Below are positions 1 to 10,312 of a stretch of DNA of 44,927 nucleotides, piece by piece (the stretch's first letter is position 1; each line of letters begins with the position of its first letter). The DNA is from Phoronis australis (taxonomy: Eukaryota > Phoronida > Phoronidae): the NCBI GenBank assembly GCA_002633005.1, contig NMRA01000001.1, positions 4,813,235-4,858,161 on the forward strand. Reading direction: 5' to 3'. The notes beneath the pieces are model-generated. The model saw only the letters and a list, made by a program, of their open reading frames with translations, ran no database searches and was not told where the DNA came from. A program made the position numbers and the translations under genes.

Positions 1-184
1 AAAAAGTGCATTAGTAAAATCAACAAGTTTTTAAGTGGTCTCAAAAAAACAGTCGGTAAATGCATTAATTTTAGTCTCAGTTCTTCCACGCGTGTTTCTC
101 CCGAGAGGTTAGTACCTAACGTGCAGACGAGCGTTCCAAATTGGAACGCTAAGTCCCGCGTGGCAGCGCTGCACGCGAAACAAG

Positions 185-218
185 ATGGCGGACGACCTTT
201 GGAGACTGACGACGAGAG
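185..218 (+). CDS. Possible first coding exon of an unidentified gene, promoter-proximal
   Basis: An ATG in the context CAAGATGGCGGAC opens a short frame (MADDLWRLTTR plus one base) that ends at a usable donor, gtaatc, at 219. AAGATGGCGG is also the core of the YY1 motif common at start sites of housekeeping genes, and the surrounding 100-200 is locally GC-rich with an inverted pair GTTCCAAATTGGAAC at 133-147. I found no downstream exon that joins it convincingly, so this could be a promoter element only. No product is recognised. Confidence 0.3.
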
Positions 219-355
219 GTAATCGGACTATACAATATGGTCTTAGTTATAAAATTTAACGAAAAGATCAATAATTAAAATAACCTTTTGAAGGTAATCA
301 GGCTATCAATTCATTGCTCAACAGAATTCTCTCAGACAATTAGTGATCACGTGGC

Positions 356-783
356 GTCTTGTCTACACATCACAAACAGAGATGTGTCAGTGACGGTCCA
401 TGATGTATCGTCCACACATCACAAACAGAGACATGTCACTGATGGTCCGTGATGTAACATCACAATCACCGACGTGTCACTGATGGTCTGTAATGTATCA
501 TCTACACATCACACAGCTAGACGTGTCACTGATGATCTGTGATGTATCGTCTACACATCGCAAACAGTGACGTGTCACTGATGGTCCGTGATGCATTGTT
601 CACACATCACAAACAGAGACATGTCACTGATGGTCCGTGATGTAACATCAGAACACCGACGTGTCACTGATGGTCTGTGATGTATCATTTACACATCACA
701 CAGCTAAATGTGTCACTGATGGTCTGTGATGAATCGATGCATACATGACAAACAGTGAAGTGTCACTGATGGTCCATGACGCC
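356..783. repeat. Tandem satellite, about 49-bp monomers in a four-monomer higher-order repeat
   Basis: Nine diverged copies of a monomer with the core gtgtcactgatggtc and cacatcacaaacag run head to tail. Most monomers are 49 bp; two are shortened to 40-41 bp. The short monomer recurs in the same place after 187-188 bp (for example acagagacatg at 425 and 613, acacagct at 511 and 698), so the array is a higher-order repeat of four monomers. It contains no open frame of interest. Confidence 0.9.
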
Positions 784-821
784 TATTCCAGATATCATTA
801 ATAACATGTCACATTGACTAC

Positions 822-883
822 TCACTGTCCACCAGGTCCCATCCTTCCACGGCCTCTGTAACCCATGCGACCCCTCATGTTTC
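822..883 (-). CDS. Arg/Gly/Met-rich exon of an unidentified gene (first or last coding exon)
   Basis: On the minus strand a clean acceptor (gtgtgttttgtttccag) precedes GAAACATGAGG and a frame encoding MRGRMGYRGRGRMGPGGQ. Two readings fit. It may be a C-terminal exon ending at the TGA, giving an RGG tail. Alternatively the ATG is the start and the exon is spliced at ACA|gtgagt, giving an RGG-like N-terminus as in ILF2/NF45-type RNA-binding proteins; the rest would then lie beyond the left edge. No other exon of this gene is visible in the window, so the identity is not established. Confidence 0.35.
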
Positions 884-2765
884 CTGGAAACAAAACACAC
901 TTAGATAAACGTGCTGAAAATTTGACAGCACCTATACCACACTTGAGGTCGGCTGCCACAAATGAACACCTCGTAAAAAAGTGAATGCATGAATAAGAAG
1001 AGCCTAATCGGTACGAGTAATACATTTGTGGAATCACCATCGACACCATGTCCATCATGATCACCATGGCGCCGAGAGGATTCAGAAAATGTTAATGTCA
1101 AGTACGTACGTTAATGGACTTGGTTTGTAAACAATAACCGAAACCACAACTAAATCATATATAAGTTTAGCAAGGCGTAAGCGTAATTTGCAGAAAACGT
1201 CCCACCATAGGATGTCCCACCGCGATAGGACTCAACAAGACAAGACCTTACGCCGGCTGTAGACGAAACCGAGGCTTTCCTGATTTCGCATTGGCCGATT
1301 CCTCTATGGAAATCTTTGACTGGTTGAAAATGGTAACTCCTAGGTTAAATTCCATTTATTGATTGCATACTCAAGATCTTGCATACCTGTTCTGATGGTA
1401 AAATCGCCGGTTTTGAAACAACAACAAACAAAGCACGCTCACCGGTCTCAGAAATTAATGGCTGACCGGAAACGTTCTTTCGTAAACGTACTTTCGAATA
1501 GCAACAAAATGATGCGTTTGACGGCACCAATTTATGCGTATGTATTCTATCCTGTTACTTGTCACTGTTGTCAAGCAGGAAAAGATACGGCCATAATTTA
1601 ATTTGAGAACTTTCCTGAATACAATACGACCCTAAGTTGTGTGAGGCCCGGCAGTCGAGAACTGAATCAACTGCAAAGCTATAGAATTTTTATTTTCTTC
1701 AGTTGGCGTAAAGTAAAAAGCGAGCCAGCCCCGAGAGCCGTTACTTCGTATATCAATCTGTCATTAATTGGGTTATGTTACTACAACTTTTATTAAAATT
1801 TATCAAGAGAGACAGATGCAAAATACAACGGCATTATCAATAATTACACACTGAGTGGACAATGCGTTTGATCATGTTCCGAATATACCGAAATCTCCGA
1901 CTAAAGCGCTGAACGACCACTGGGTTTCGACCCATTACCAGGTAGTTCTTTCGTTTTCGTTAGATGAAACTTTGCTTTTTTCATAAAAAATTCGAAAGTC
2001 GCAATTTTTCATAGCCCTCACTGACGTCAAGTTCGACAGTGAGCCGGCGGGAACTGAGACAAAAAGGCAGCCATTCAGCGTGGTCACTGAGGCTGGTTCC
2101 AATTTTCGGCTGTGGAGAGTCCCGGTCCCGGCGGCAATTTTTTTCTGATATGTCGGCGCCGGATTCAGAGGCGTCTCTGACGGAGATGGACATATGAGCT
2201 TTTTTCCCGAATGAAGGATTACAAGAATTTCCCTTTCATATCTCCTCCGCGTGCCGGGGTCAGTCGCCACCCGCGCCAATTTCGGTCATGCCGCGCGGAG
2301 GGTTGTTGCTAATTGCTTGGGGCCTTCAGTTAAAACTGAGCTTCAACGGATTCGCAAGTTATTTCAGTCGAAACTATAAAGCCTAAATAATGCTGATTCA
2401 ACACAACTTTTATCATTTTCAAACTTGATTGAATTCAATTTTATTTTTCAGTTTAATTTTTATTTTTGGTGATGCCGCAAAATGGCCCGCTGTAGAGTGA
2501 CAGCAATATAAAGCAGGAGTCAGCATGACGTACTCGGCTCAGTCAACTGCCGCTATCACGAATAAATGAGGCTAAGGCTAAAAGTTGCGAAATGTTTATA
2601 TATTTTAGTGACATCTGGCGACTGACGAAACACATCTTGTCAGTGTTCTAAATTCGTGAACGTAAAGAAAAAAAAAGTATCTTTAATATCTGTCGATAGC
2701 CCAAAACTAAGTTTCATATGTAAAAGCATACGATCACGAAAATAAGTACTCAGTCTACTGTGCAG
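884..2765. other. No convincing gene
   Basis: Short open frames on both strands show no recognisable domain and no paired splice signals. A GC-rich block at about 2030-2310 contains several CG dinucleotides and could be a mobile-element fragment or a regulatory block; nothing in it decides. Confidence 0.5.
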
Positions 2766-2770
2766 TGCAG

Positions 2771-2923
2771 AAGCGGATTTAAAGAGGGGTAAAGGGGGCC
2801 ATGGTCACCCCCAAAAATTTTGCCATATTCCATTTGGCAGTTCGTCGGGTTTGCAAAAGTTTGACGGGCGGCAAAACGTGCCTAATATTCTGCCCCCCAA
2901 TCAAAATCCTGGATCCGCCCCTA
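2771..2923. mobile_element. Short non-autonomous DNA transposon copy (hAT-like ends)
   Basis: The right end ATCCTGGATCCGCCCCT and the left end AAGCGGATTT are imperfect inverted termini of the GGGGCGGATCC type seen in hAT-like MITEs. The interior (ggggccatggtcaccccc, gccatattccatttggcag) is shared with the copy at 17007-17311. I could not find a clear 8-bp target-site duplication. Confidence 0.6.
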
Positions 2924-3145
2924 CAGTGTTCCTTACACGAGACAGTCAAGTCACTCCACACCGTTACCCAAGCAGGTTACACAATAGTTAGTGTCAGTGC
3001 AATCTGACAACAGGAGCAGGAGCTGCAATGCGTGTTCAGTTTTTCTTTTCTTTTGTTAATTGTAGAGTTAACAGATTTTTGCAATGAGAAAGTTTTCACT
3101 GGCGGTATTAGTTTTTGTAGTCGACGCAATTTCTAAAATAACCCG

Positions 3146-3352
3146 GTGAAGAATGAACAGGGCAGCCGTGTTATCCCCGACAACGATGTCCGTCTGTCCC
3201 GGCCAAATTCTCAATCAAAAGAAGCCAGTCCCGGCTACAAGGCCTGGCGCTGTTCCCAACCGGCAAGAAGCGCACATTTGCCGATTGGGGGAGAGCGACG
3301 TGTAGCGCGATGTGTTGAGTGTGCTACACGCCTTATCCTGCCTTACAGGTAA
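3146..3352 (+). other. GC-rich open stretch ending at a consensus splice donor
   Basis: More than one plus-strand frame is open over about 150 bp and the block ends with TTACAG|gtaaaact, an excellent donor. A possible acceptor (aatgaacag) lies at the start. No frame shows a recognised domain, so coding status is unresolved. Confidence 0.2.
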
Positions 3353-3787
3353 AACTACCATGGGCTCGAAGACACGATTAAGTTCTTTATGCCAACTTTG
3401 CCATAAGTAAAACTATGGTCAACGTGAATATCATGGCAGCGTTCGTATCCATCACCACCTATTGTCACGATCACTGAGTATACATTCAAGCTGCATTTTG
3501 CCCTGTTTAAGTGGTAAAAAACGAAGATCGAATTACACGCTTAGGTCGATCTCCTCATATTCCTATCCGTGATAGGATTTCACGTCTCTGTCGTCATCAA
3601 TGAGAATATCGTAATTAACCATCAGATACCAGTGCTGTAGGGGTAAAACTAGAGGTAAGTAGGCGCCCAAAGCGGCCACCGTATCAGCTTGAGCACTGAA
3701 CGTAACTTACGGTGCATAGGCGCTACGTCCAAATGCCAAAAGCTGGTTGGCTGCGCCTACGCCCACTAAAGATACTCGAGAAAAAAT

Positions 3788-3948
3788 TCAGAGTTTATTG
3801 GGGTTGGCCACCTATAATGGCGCTCCATTGCCTGTGATTTGAGTTAGTATATGAGCTCCATAGCAGCAAGGATTATTATGAGAGTAAAAAGCCTAGTGAT
3901 TTTCGTTTTTAGTCAGAAGCAGGGCAAAATCTAGCTTTAAAACAGTAA
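3788..3948. repeat. Dispersed repeat family A, diverged copy
   Basis: Shares the ordered blocks cagagtttattggggttgg, cctgtgatttgagtt, gagtaaaaagcctag and cagggcaaaatctagcttt with the copies near 8938, 9780 and 40703. The four loci align over about 200 bp with indels, so this is an interspersed element, probably a SINE or MITE. No protein is encoded. Confidence 0.65.
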
Positions 3949-4049
3949 GTACCCCCCTGTGCGTAATATACACCGATCATTCATTTGTGGAAAGCACAGC
4001 AAAGGAGTTCGTCTAATACACCGAAGCTTCATTTTCAATCTGAAAAAAT

Positions 4050-4170
4050 CGCCTGGACCCACCTGGGAATCGAATCCAGGATCCCCCTAACCTCATCTTA
4101 AGTTTGTATTCACTGTTTTGAAAGTCAGAAGGCACGCCTTTCATGTTCTTGCTGACCAGGTACAATTGGC
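4050..4170 (-). repeat. Degenerate tRNA-like (SINE head) fragment
   Basis: On the minus strand GGATTCGATTCCC (4065-4077 on plus) matches a Pol III B box and sits in a T-arm-like context. A normally spaced A box and a complete cloverleaf are absent, so this is not a functional tRNA gene. Confidence 0.4.
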
Positions 4171-4199
4171 CGGGCTACCTGTCAATGTCACGGTGCATA

Positions 4200-6150
4200 A
4201 ACAGTTGTATTAATTTAATATTAACAGCAAAAATAAAGGTTAACCTAAAATTTAATGGATTTTTTGAGCGGTCGACAATATTTCCAACATGTTCCTACTA
4301 CTCTAGCGATGTTTAAACGATTTTTATCGATAAACTTGACACCAACATCACGAACTATCCATTTGTTATAGTCGGAATATGATCGGGTAGGTAACGAACA
4401 CCTACACGACTATAGAAGCGTCCAGGTTCAGGGAGCCAGAAGTGCACGCTTCTGATTTTTCTGGACCTGCCATATCGCGATATGGTTTGCCGTGAGTAGG
4501 CCTATTCCCGTAGGAAGAGGTACATGGGACATACTGCCGCACAGAAGGCCGGTTACGTTCGACCAGTTTCTTTATGAAATGGAGTGCCTCTCACGTTAAT
4601 TTCCTATGAAAGAATTTTTTTTCAGATTAAATTCCCTATACAGGCTTCCGCCTTTTCGGACTGACAAAACCCAGGGTAACATTTCAAACTAAATTCCCTA
4701 CGAAAGGTTACCTTCAGTTTTTTCTTTTTTTTACTGCAAAATTCCTTCGCCGGAAACCCTATAAGAAGTTCCTATGACAACTGCACTAAATCTACAGAAG
4801 GGTTTTAAAAATCAGTGATTTTCAAAACCTGCAAAAAGATTAACTCGTTTTTGATAACATGGCTTTGTAACGATAAAGATTTTAAAATAGGTTAAAAGTT
4901 CATATGTCCAAGAATCCCAGGGGGAGTTTCTGGTACAAAATCCTACTCCAAACATTGATCTGTTCCGTCAAATACTCCGTTTACATATGCTGGCTAAAAC
5001 GCTAGTGTTTTAGTAAACCCTTTCGAAAACAGTACAACTGAAAAACGATAGTCATGTGAACAATCGCAAGGGTTGCATTTGCTGGCGCTTTTTGCTGGAG
5101 GTTTAATTTGGGTTGCCTCCATACTATACCGGCATTTTCACCAGCACTTTTGTAGCCAGCCTGCTCACTTCAAAAGACACACATGGGCAAGGGAAAGAGG
5201 CCTTAGTTCTATCGTTACATCAATCAATTTATGGCAGAAAGTGAACAGGTTTCAGTGACATTAATTTTCGCGTAAAAGCGATTCGGGTGAGGATGACCAG
5301 CACCAGTTCGAGCAGAACTCGTGTGTCAGCTACTAGCGATTATTAAACGCGCTGTCGTTACCATATAAAAGTCGGCGTTTTCCGGCAACACTCATGGTAA
5401 CCTTATCATAAACGAGAAACTGTTAATTTAGGTCATTTTGTTTACCGCTATATAACAGGTCGCAACTTGTTACCTACTGTGACATTTCGACTTGCATGAA
5501 AGCATATCCCACGGGTAGAAAATGACTGGCCGTGATATATAACTTGGAGAGCCGAGTAACAGGCAGAATGACTAGCTGTCAGATGTTTTAGACCCCCGGC
5601 TGTGCCCGGTTGTGCATATGTTACACTCTGTTGTTTAGTTTGTGTGTCACTGTTGTTGTGTTACTATTACGACTTAGTGTTAACCTCAATGGATTTGACG
5701 GAACTGTGCTGCTTTGTTCAGCGCTCTTGTGAGTGCCATTTTTGTTACGCAAATTAGTCTACATGGTGTGCTTGTGTTTGTCTTGTCTGAGTTTAGTTTG
5801 ATACTGGACAACCTTATTCTAAAGGTTTTCTTCAATAAAAAACATCCTGACTGTTTACATGAAGTCAATACAGCTGACAGTGACATGAGCCCCAAAAAGG
5901 CACGGACTCAACTTGACTCGGCAAATCCATGAATGGATATTTGTGGACTTTTGACAAAACGCCAATTCTCCTTTCTTGCACTGTTTTAGTTTCATTACCC
6001 ACAGTCAGTTTTTGACTTTCAAATCGAGAGTGAACTCTTCGTTGAATCCCCAATATTATCGAAAATATAAATACAGATTTTGTCATTCAACGCCCCTGTA
6101 ACTAAGTATTAAGGCCCTATTTATTTTCACTGAACTCAAGTCTCCAGATG
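4200..6150. other. No gene seen
   Basis: AT-rich sequence with short open frames only. None has a recognisable domain, and no exon is bounded by matching splice signals. Some simple T- and A-rich runs occur (4610-4740). Confidence 0.5.
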
Positions 6151-6169
6151 TCGTTGTATTACTAGAAAA

Positions 6170-6330
6170 TGTAATGAGTCAAAGAGGAGCTCATAATTTA
6201 TATAAAGATAAAATGATAGAAAAGATTACATCTGTTAGTAAAGAAAAACACAAATACCCAGTAAATTTAAGGCACTTAGCCGAGTCCCTATGGGACTGTT
6301 TCATGCAACTGGGCACTGAAATCACCTCTG
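6170..6330. mobile_element. Partial copy of the foldback element family seen at 21.4 kb
   Basis: The blocks gtcaaagaggagctc, cttagccgagtcccta and gggactgtttcatgcaactg match the arms of the element at 21441-21853. The short open frame here (starting MSQRGAH) is transposon sequence and not a gene. Confidence 0.55.
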
Positions 6331-6419
6331 ATTTGAGCAAGGAACAAGTTGAGAAATCAAAAGTTATTTGTGACGGAAGACGGTTTATAGCGGCTTTACA
6401 ATTTGTTAAAACATAATTC

Positions 6420-8337
6420 ACAGTTAGACAGCATTAAGATGCAAAGAATTTATCTTGTACACCACATCCAGTGCCGGATTACCCATTAAGTTACACTAAC
6501 CCATATCTTGGGGCTCTGCTCAAAAAAGAGCCCCACCTTGCTGAAACGGGGCTTTAAATAGTTTGGAACTTTTAAGTGAAAGGTTGCGCCTAAAGAGAAA
6601 ACGCTCTAATTCATTTAGTAAATTTTTCATATGATTTTCTGTACTAAATTTAATTTGTAACGCTGTAAATTGTAAATCTAGTCAATGGTGACGTAATAAG
6701 ATATGTGTGCGTGGTCATAGTAAGGTCGCACGAGGTAACAGCGTTTTTGTTTTCTTTACTTTTGGTATTTTTTGCTAAGTATTTGCTTAAGTAAGTTATT
6801 GTTTTACAGTTAAAAGCCTGGATATAATGGTTCGTTGCTTTCTGGGCTAAATATTTGAATTTTAATGTATTGTCGTTTATTTGTGTAGCAATAAAAATAA
6901 TAACGCGCGCAAACAGTTGTCAACTCGCAAACATTACTGGACGAATCTCACAAGTGATACACGCAAGTTTTTAACAAATCACGTTGGCAGTGAGTGGTCT
7001 AAAATGTATAGCCTGCTTTACAAGAGTTAAAAAACTAGCTTTATACCAGGAAAATCCTCATGATGTATATGTACGTTTGTAGCATAATTGTTTTTATTTC
7101 AAAAAAACATTAGCGTAAACTGTCACAATAACCAGACAATCTCACGTACGATATAAACAAACGTTGAACAACTTTGTCTTCATGGTGGTTTTTGGAATCG
7201 TCTGCTGAATAAGTTCCACAAAACCAATTGACTAAAGGCCTGCTAGATTCACGCGTTGCCATAAAAACCAGCAAAATTGTGTGCGTCACTTTTTGTGTTT
7301 GTCTAATGCAAATGATAAAGCTGCATCGAAACTAAGGACAGGGATAAAGCAGCCTTATGACGGAGACGCGCATCTTGATTACAAGAATATCATTGAAGAA
7401 TTTTCCGATGTAAAATCAAGAAAATAAAACTTCGCAAAATCATGAGAATAAATAGACTGCTGTATTACATTTAACCTACATAAGCTAATTGCGTGCATTT
7501 GTATAAATTCTCACTAGATTATAGTGAGAGCTTTTCTAACTTGTTTAGGTTACTCCATTTGATATTCAAGTTACAAGAACTGAACTATGTAGGTCTGCAG
7601 TTACCTCAGATAAGTCAGGGGGGTCTCTGATAGCTTAGAGCCCCACAAACCATATTAAAATGGGGCACTGACCACTTCCAGTTGACAGGAAACAGAAACC
7701 AGGATCGCAAAAGAAAATTTTAATTAAGAACAATGATGATTGTACAAGCAGTCAAGAAACTCTGCACACTTTCTCAAAATAAACATGATTCATACAAAAA
7801 AGTATAAAAAGTTGATTATACAGTAAAATCCCCGTTTACAATACAAAATACACCAAAATATAAACTTTTTTGATTTACTTCCTGAATCTTTGCTGATAAA
7901 AATGGAGGGCAACAGAAATTTACTGCAATTGAGTAAATAAAAAATTCAAAAATTAATTCAAGGACACTCTATCCACAACTACAGGCTTTTTGACTTAAGT
8001 GACAACTTAAAGCAACAACAGACCCACCTTTGGCCATAAAAAATACATTTTAACTTAACTTGTTCCTTCACTCAGACCAGGAATGATTTTTGTACTACAA
8101 AAGGATTGTCAGTTTGGTAGTGCTTGAAGACATGCTTACAGCATAAAGGGATGCGACAAGCCTGATCTTAAACAATAACAAACTGTCAGTTGTTCCTAAG
8201 CCTCTGATCCAAGAAAGAAGCAACTTAAGACCAGTGGTAAGTGTTGTAAACCAAAAGTTACTTTTTACAGAAAGTGAGCTGATAGCCACTCCATATCATA
8301 AGAAAACACACCTGAGCACACTTAGGGGTGACACCTA
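6420..8337. other. No gene seen; probable element end at 6471
   Basis: The sequence cagtgccggatta at 6471 resembles the terminus of a common DNA-transposon family, and ggggctctgctcaaaaaagagcccc at 6509-6533 is a strong inverted repeat. Otherwise AT-rich with no coding signal. Confidence 0.4.
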
Positions 8338-9156
8338 TCAGCAGAGACACAAACTAAAAATTTTGAATAAAGGGTGTATGTATAGCCTAGCACAGGGTTT
8401 GGTTTTGAAAATGGGGGTGTTTAGCCAAACCAATGAGCTATACCATAGCTCATTGGCCAAACACAAGAGTTGACTGTCATTCAGGTGAGGATAAAAAGGG
8501 AAGAAAAAAGGAAATGGAATTAAGACCTTTTACTCTCTTGTAATATTACCTACATTAATATTACAATGTAACATTACAATGTAATATTACCTAAAATGGT
8601 AGGATTCTATTTCCACTACCAATAAGAATATTAAAACCATCTGCGACTAGGCTATAAACTCATCCCATTGCTCGGTACACTGTACTTCTTCAATACATTT
8701 GTACAATTCTCACTGTTTTCAGGATGCCTGTTTGTCAGGGAATCTGATCAAAGGTCCTGATAGGTGTAACAGCCCTTACTGCATTAGCGATGGCTTCACA
8801 GCAATAAAACAGAGGTTAAAATAAATTGATACATCAAAGGCTAAAACTGGTTAACAACATGCTCAATTTAGAAATTGCTGTCATCTGGAGTTGAAACCAA
8901 ATGAGAGGTTTTTGTACGACAAGAAAATGCTTCAGAGCTTATTGGGGTTAGCCAACCCTAAAATTGCAAATGCATCGCAAAAAGCACATGTAAGCATTAC
9001 CTGTGACTCGAGTTGGTAGCGGAAATGGATTCCATCGTGGTAAGGAATATTATTATAACGAATTTGACGGGAGTAAAAATTTTAGCCTAATTCAATTTTC
9101 GTTTCATAGCCAACTCAACAGGACAAAATGCAGCTTTGAATGAATAAAGACTGTTG
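8338..9156. repeat. Direct duplication 1, copy A
   Basis: This 819-bp block is nearly identical to 9158-10000. Differences are a few substitutions and small indels, including a shortened palindrome (8436-8462) and a shorter run of gtaatattac-type repeats near 8540-8595. A single N (9157) separates the copies. The block contains a family A dispersed repeat at 8938-9146. Confidence 0.9.
8938..9146. repeat. Dispersed repeat family A copy (within duplication 1A)
   Basis: Blocks gagcttattggggttagcc, cctgtgactcgagttggtag and gacaaaatgcagctttgaa align in order with the copies at 3788 and 40703. Confidence 0.65.
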
Positions 9157-9251
9157 NTCAGCAGAGACACAAACTAAAAATTTTGAATAAAGGGTGTATG
9201 TATAGCCTAGCACAGGGTTTGGTTTTGAAAATGGGGGTGTTTTGCCAAACC

Positions 9252-9289
9252 AATGAGCTATGGTATAGCTATACCATAGCTCATTGGCC
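9252..9289. repeat. Perfect 38-bp palindrome
   Basis: The arms begin CCAATGAGCTATGGTATA and the right arm is its exact reverse complement, with GC at the centre. It could extrude as a cruciform. The other copy of the duplication has an 11-bp shorter form. Confidence 0.9.
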
Positions 9290-9779
9290 AAACACAAGAG
9301 TTGACTGTCATTCAGGTGAGGATAAAAAGGGAAGAAAAAAGGAAATGGAATTAAGACCTTTTACTCTCTTGTAATATTACCTACAATAATATTACAGTGT
9401 AATATTACAATGTAACATTACAATGTAATATTACCTACAATGATAGGATTCTATTTCCACTACCAATAAGAATATTAAAACCATCTGCGACTAGGTTATA
9501 AACTCATCCCATTGCTCGGTACACTGTACTTCTTCAATACATTTGTACAATTCTCACTGTTTTCAGGATGCCTGTTTGTCAGGGAATCAGATCAAAGGTC
9601 CTGATAGGTGTAACAGCCCTTACTGCATTAGCGATGGCTTCACAGCAATAAAACAGAGGTTAAAATAAATTGATACATCAAAGGCTAAAACTGGTTAACA
9701 ACATGCTCAATTTAGAAATTGCTGTCATCTGGAGTTGAAACCAAATGAGAGGTTTTTGTACGACAAGAAAATGCTTCAG

Positions 9780-9990
9780 AGCTTATTGGGGTTAGCCAAC
9801 CCTAAAATTGCGAATGCATCACAAAAAGCACATGTAAGCATTACCTGCGACTCGAGTTGGTAGCGGAAATGGATTCCATCGTGGTAAGGAATATTATTAG
9901 AACGAATTTGACGGGAGTAAAAATTTTAGCCTAATTCAATTTTCGTTTCATAGCCAACTCAACAGGACAAAATGCAGCTTTGAATGAATA
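9780..9990. repeat. Dispersed repeat family A copy (within duplication 1B)
   Basis: Same ordered blocks as the copies at 3788, 8938 and 40703; near-identical to the one at 8938 because it lies in the duplicated segment. Confidence 0.65.
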
Positions 9991-10312
9991 AAGACTGTTG
10001 CTATTCTATGATGATCCTGTTACTTTGACTTGAACCCCAATAACACAAGCAATAAAAGGTAACCAGTACCATACTTTGGAATTAAATACTGAATCAATGA
10101 GTTTCCAAAGCAGTGATCACAAATACATCTTTTTTTTCACTAAGACAGCTGTACTTGATGATTACATGCATGCTACAGGCACTAAGGACACGAACCACTG
10201 GCCAACAATTGATTATTGAAAGTTCCTAGTAAACTCTAAATCATCCAGCTCTGTAGAGACACACACCACGTTGCAGTACACTATTTATAAACAGTGCGCC
10301 AGCAATAATGAT

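Larger units (their letters stand above)
9158..10000. repeat. Direct duplication 1, copy B
   Basis: This 843-bp block repeats copy A, starting directly after the N at 9157 and ending at gactgttg. It holds the longer form of the palindrome at about 9252-9289, a perfect 38-bp inverted repeat, and another family A repeat at 9780-9990. Confidence 0.9.

Noticed and set aside
1935-2279. 114-codon minus-strand frame
   Set aside because: No domain, no upstream promoter or splice signals; composition looks like a GC-rich repeat fragment.
6174-6421. 80-codon frame as a gene
   Set aside because: Its sequence recurs in the foldback element at 21.4 kb, so it is transposon-derived.
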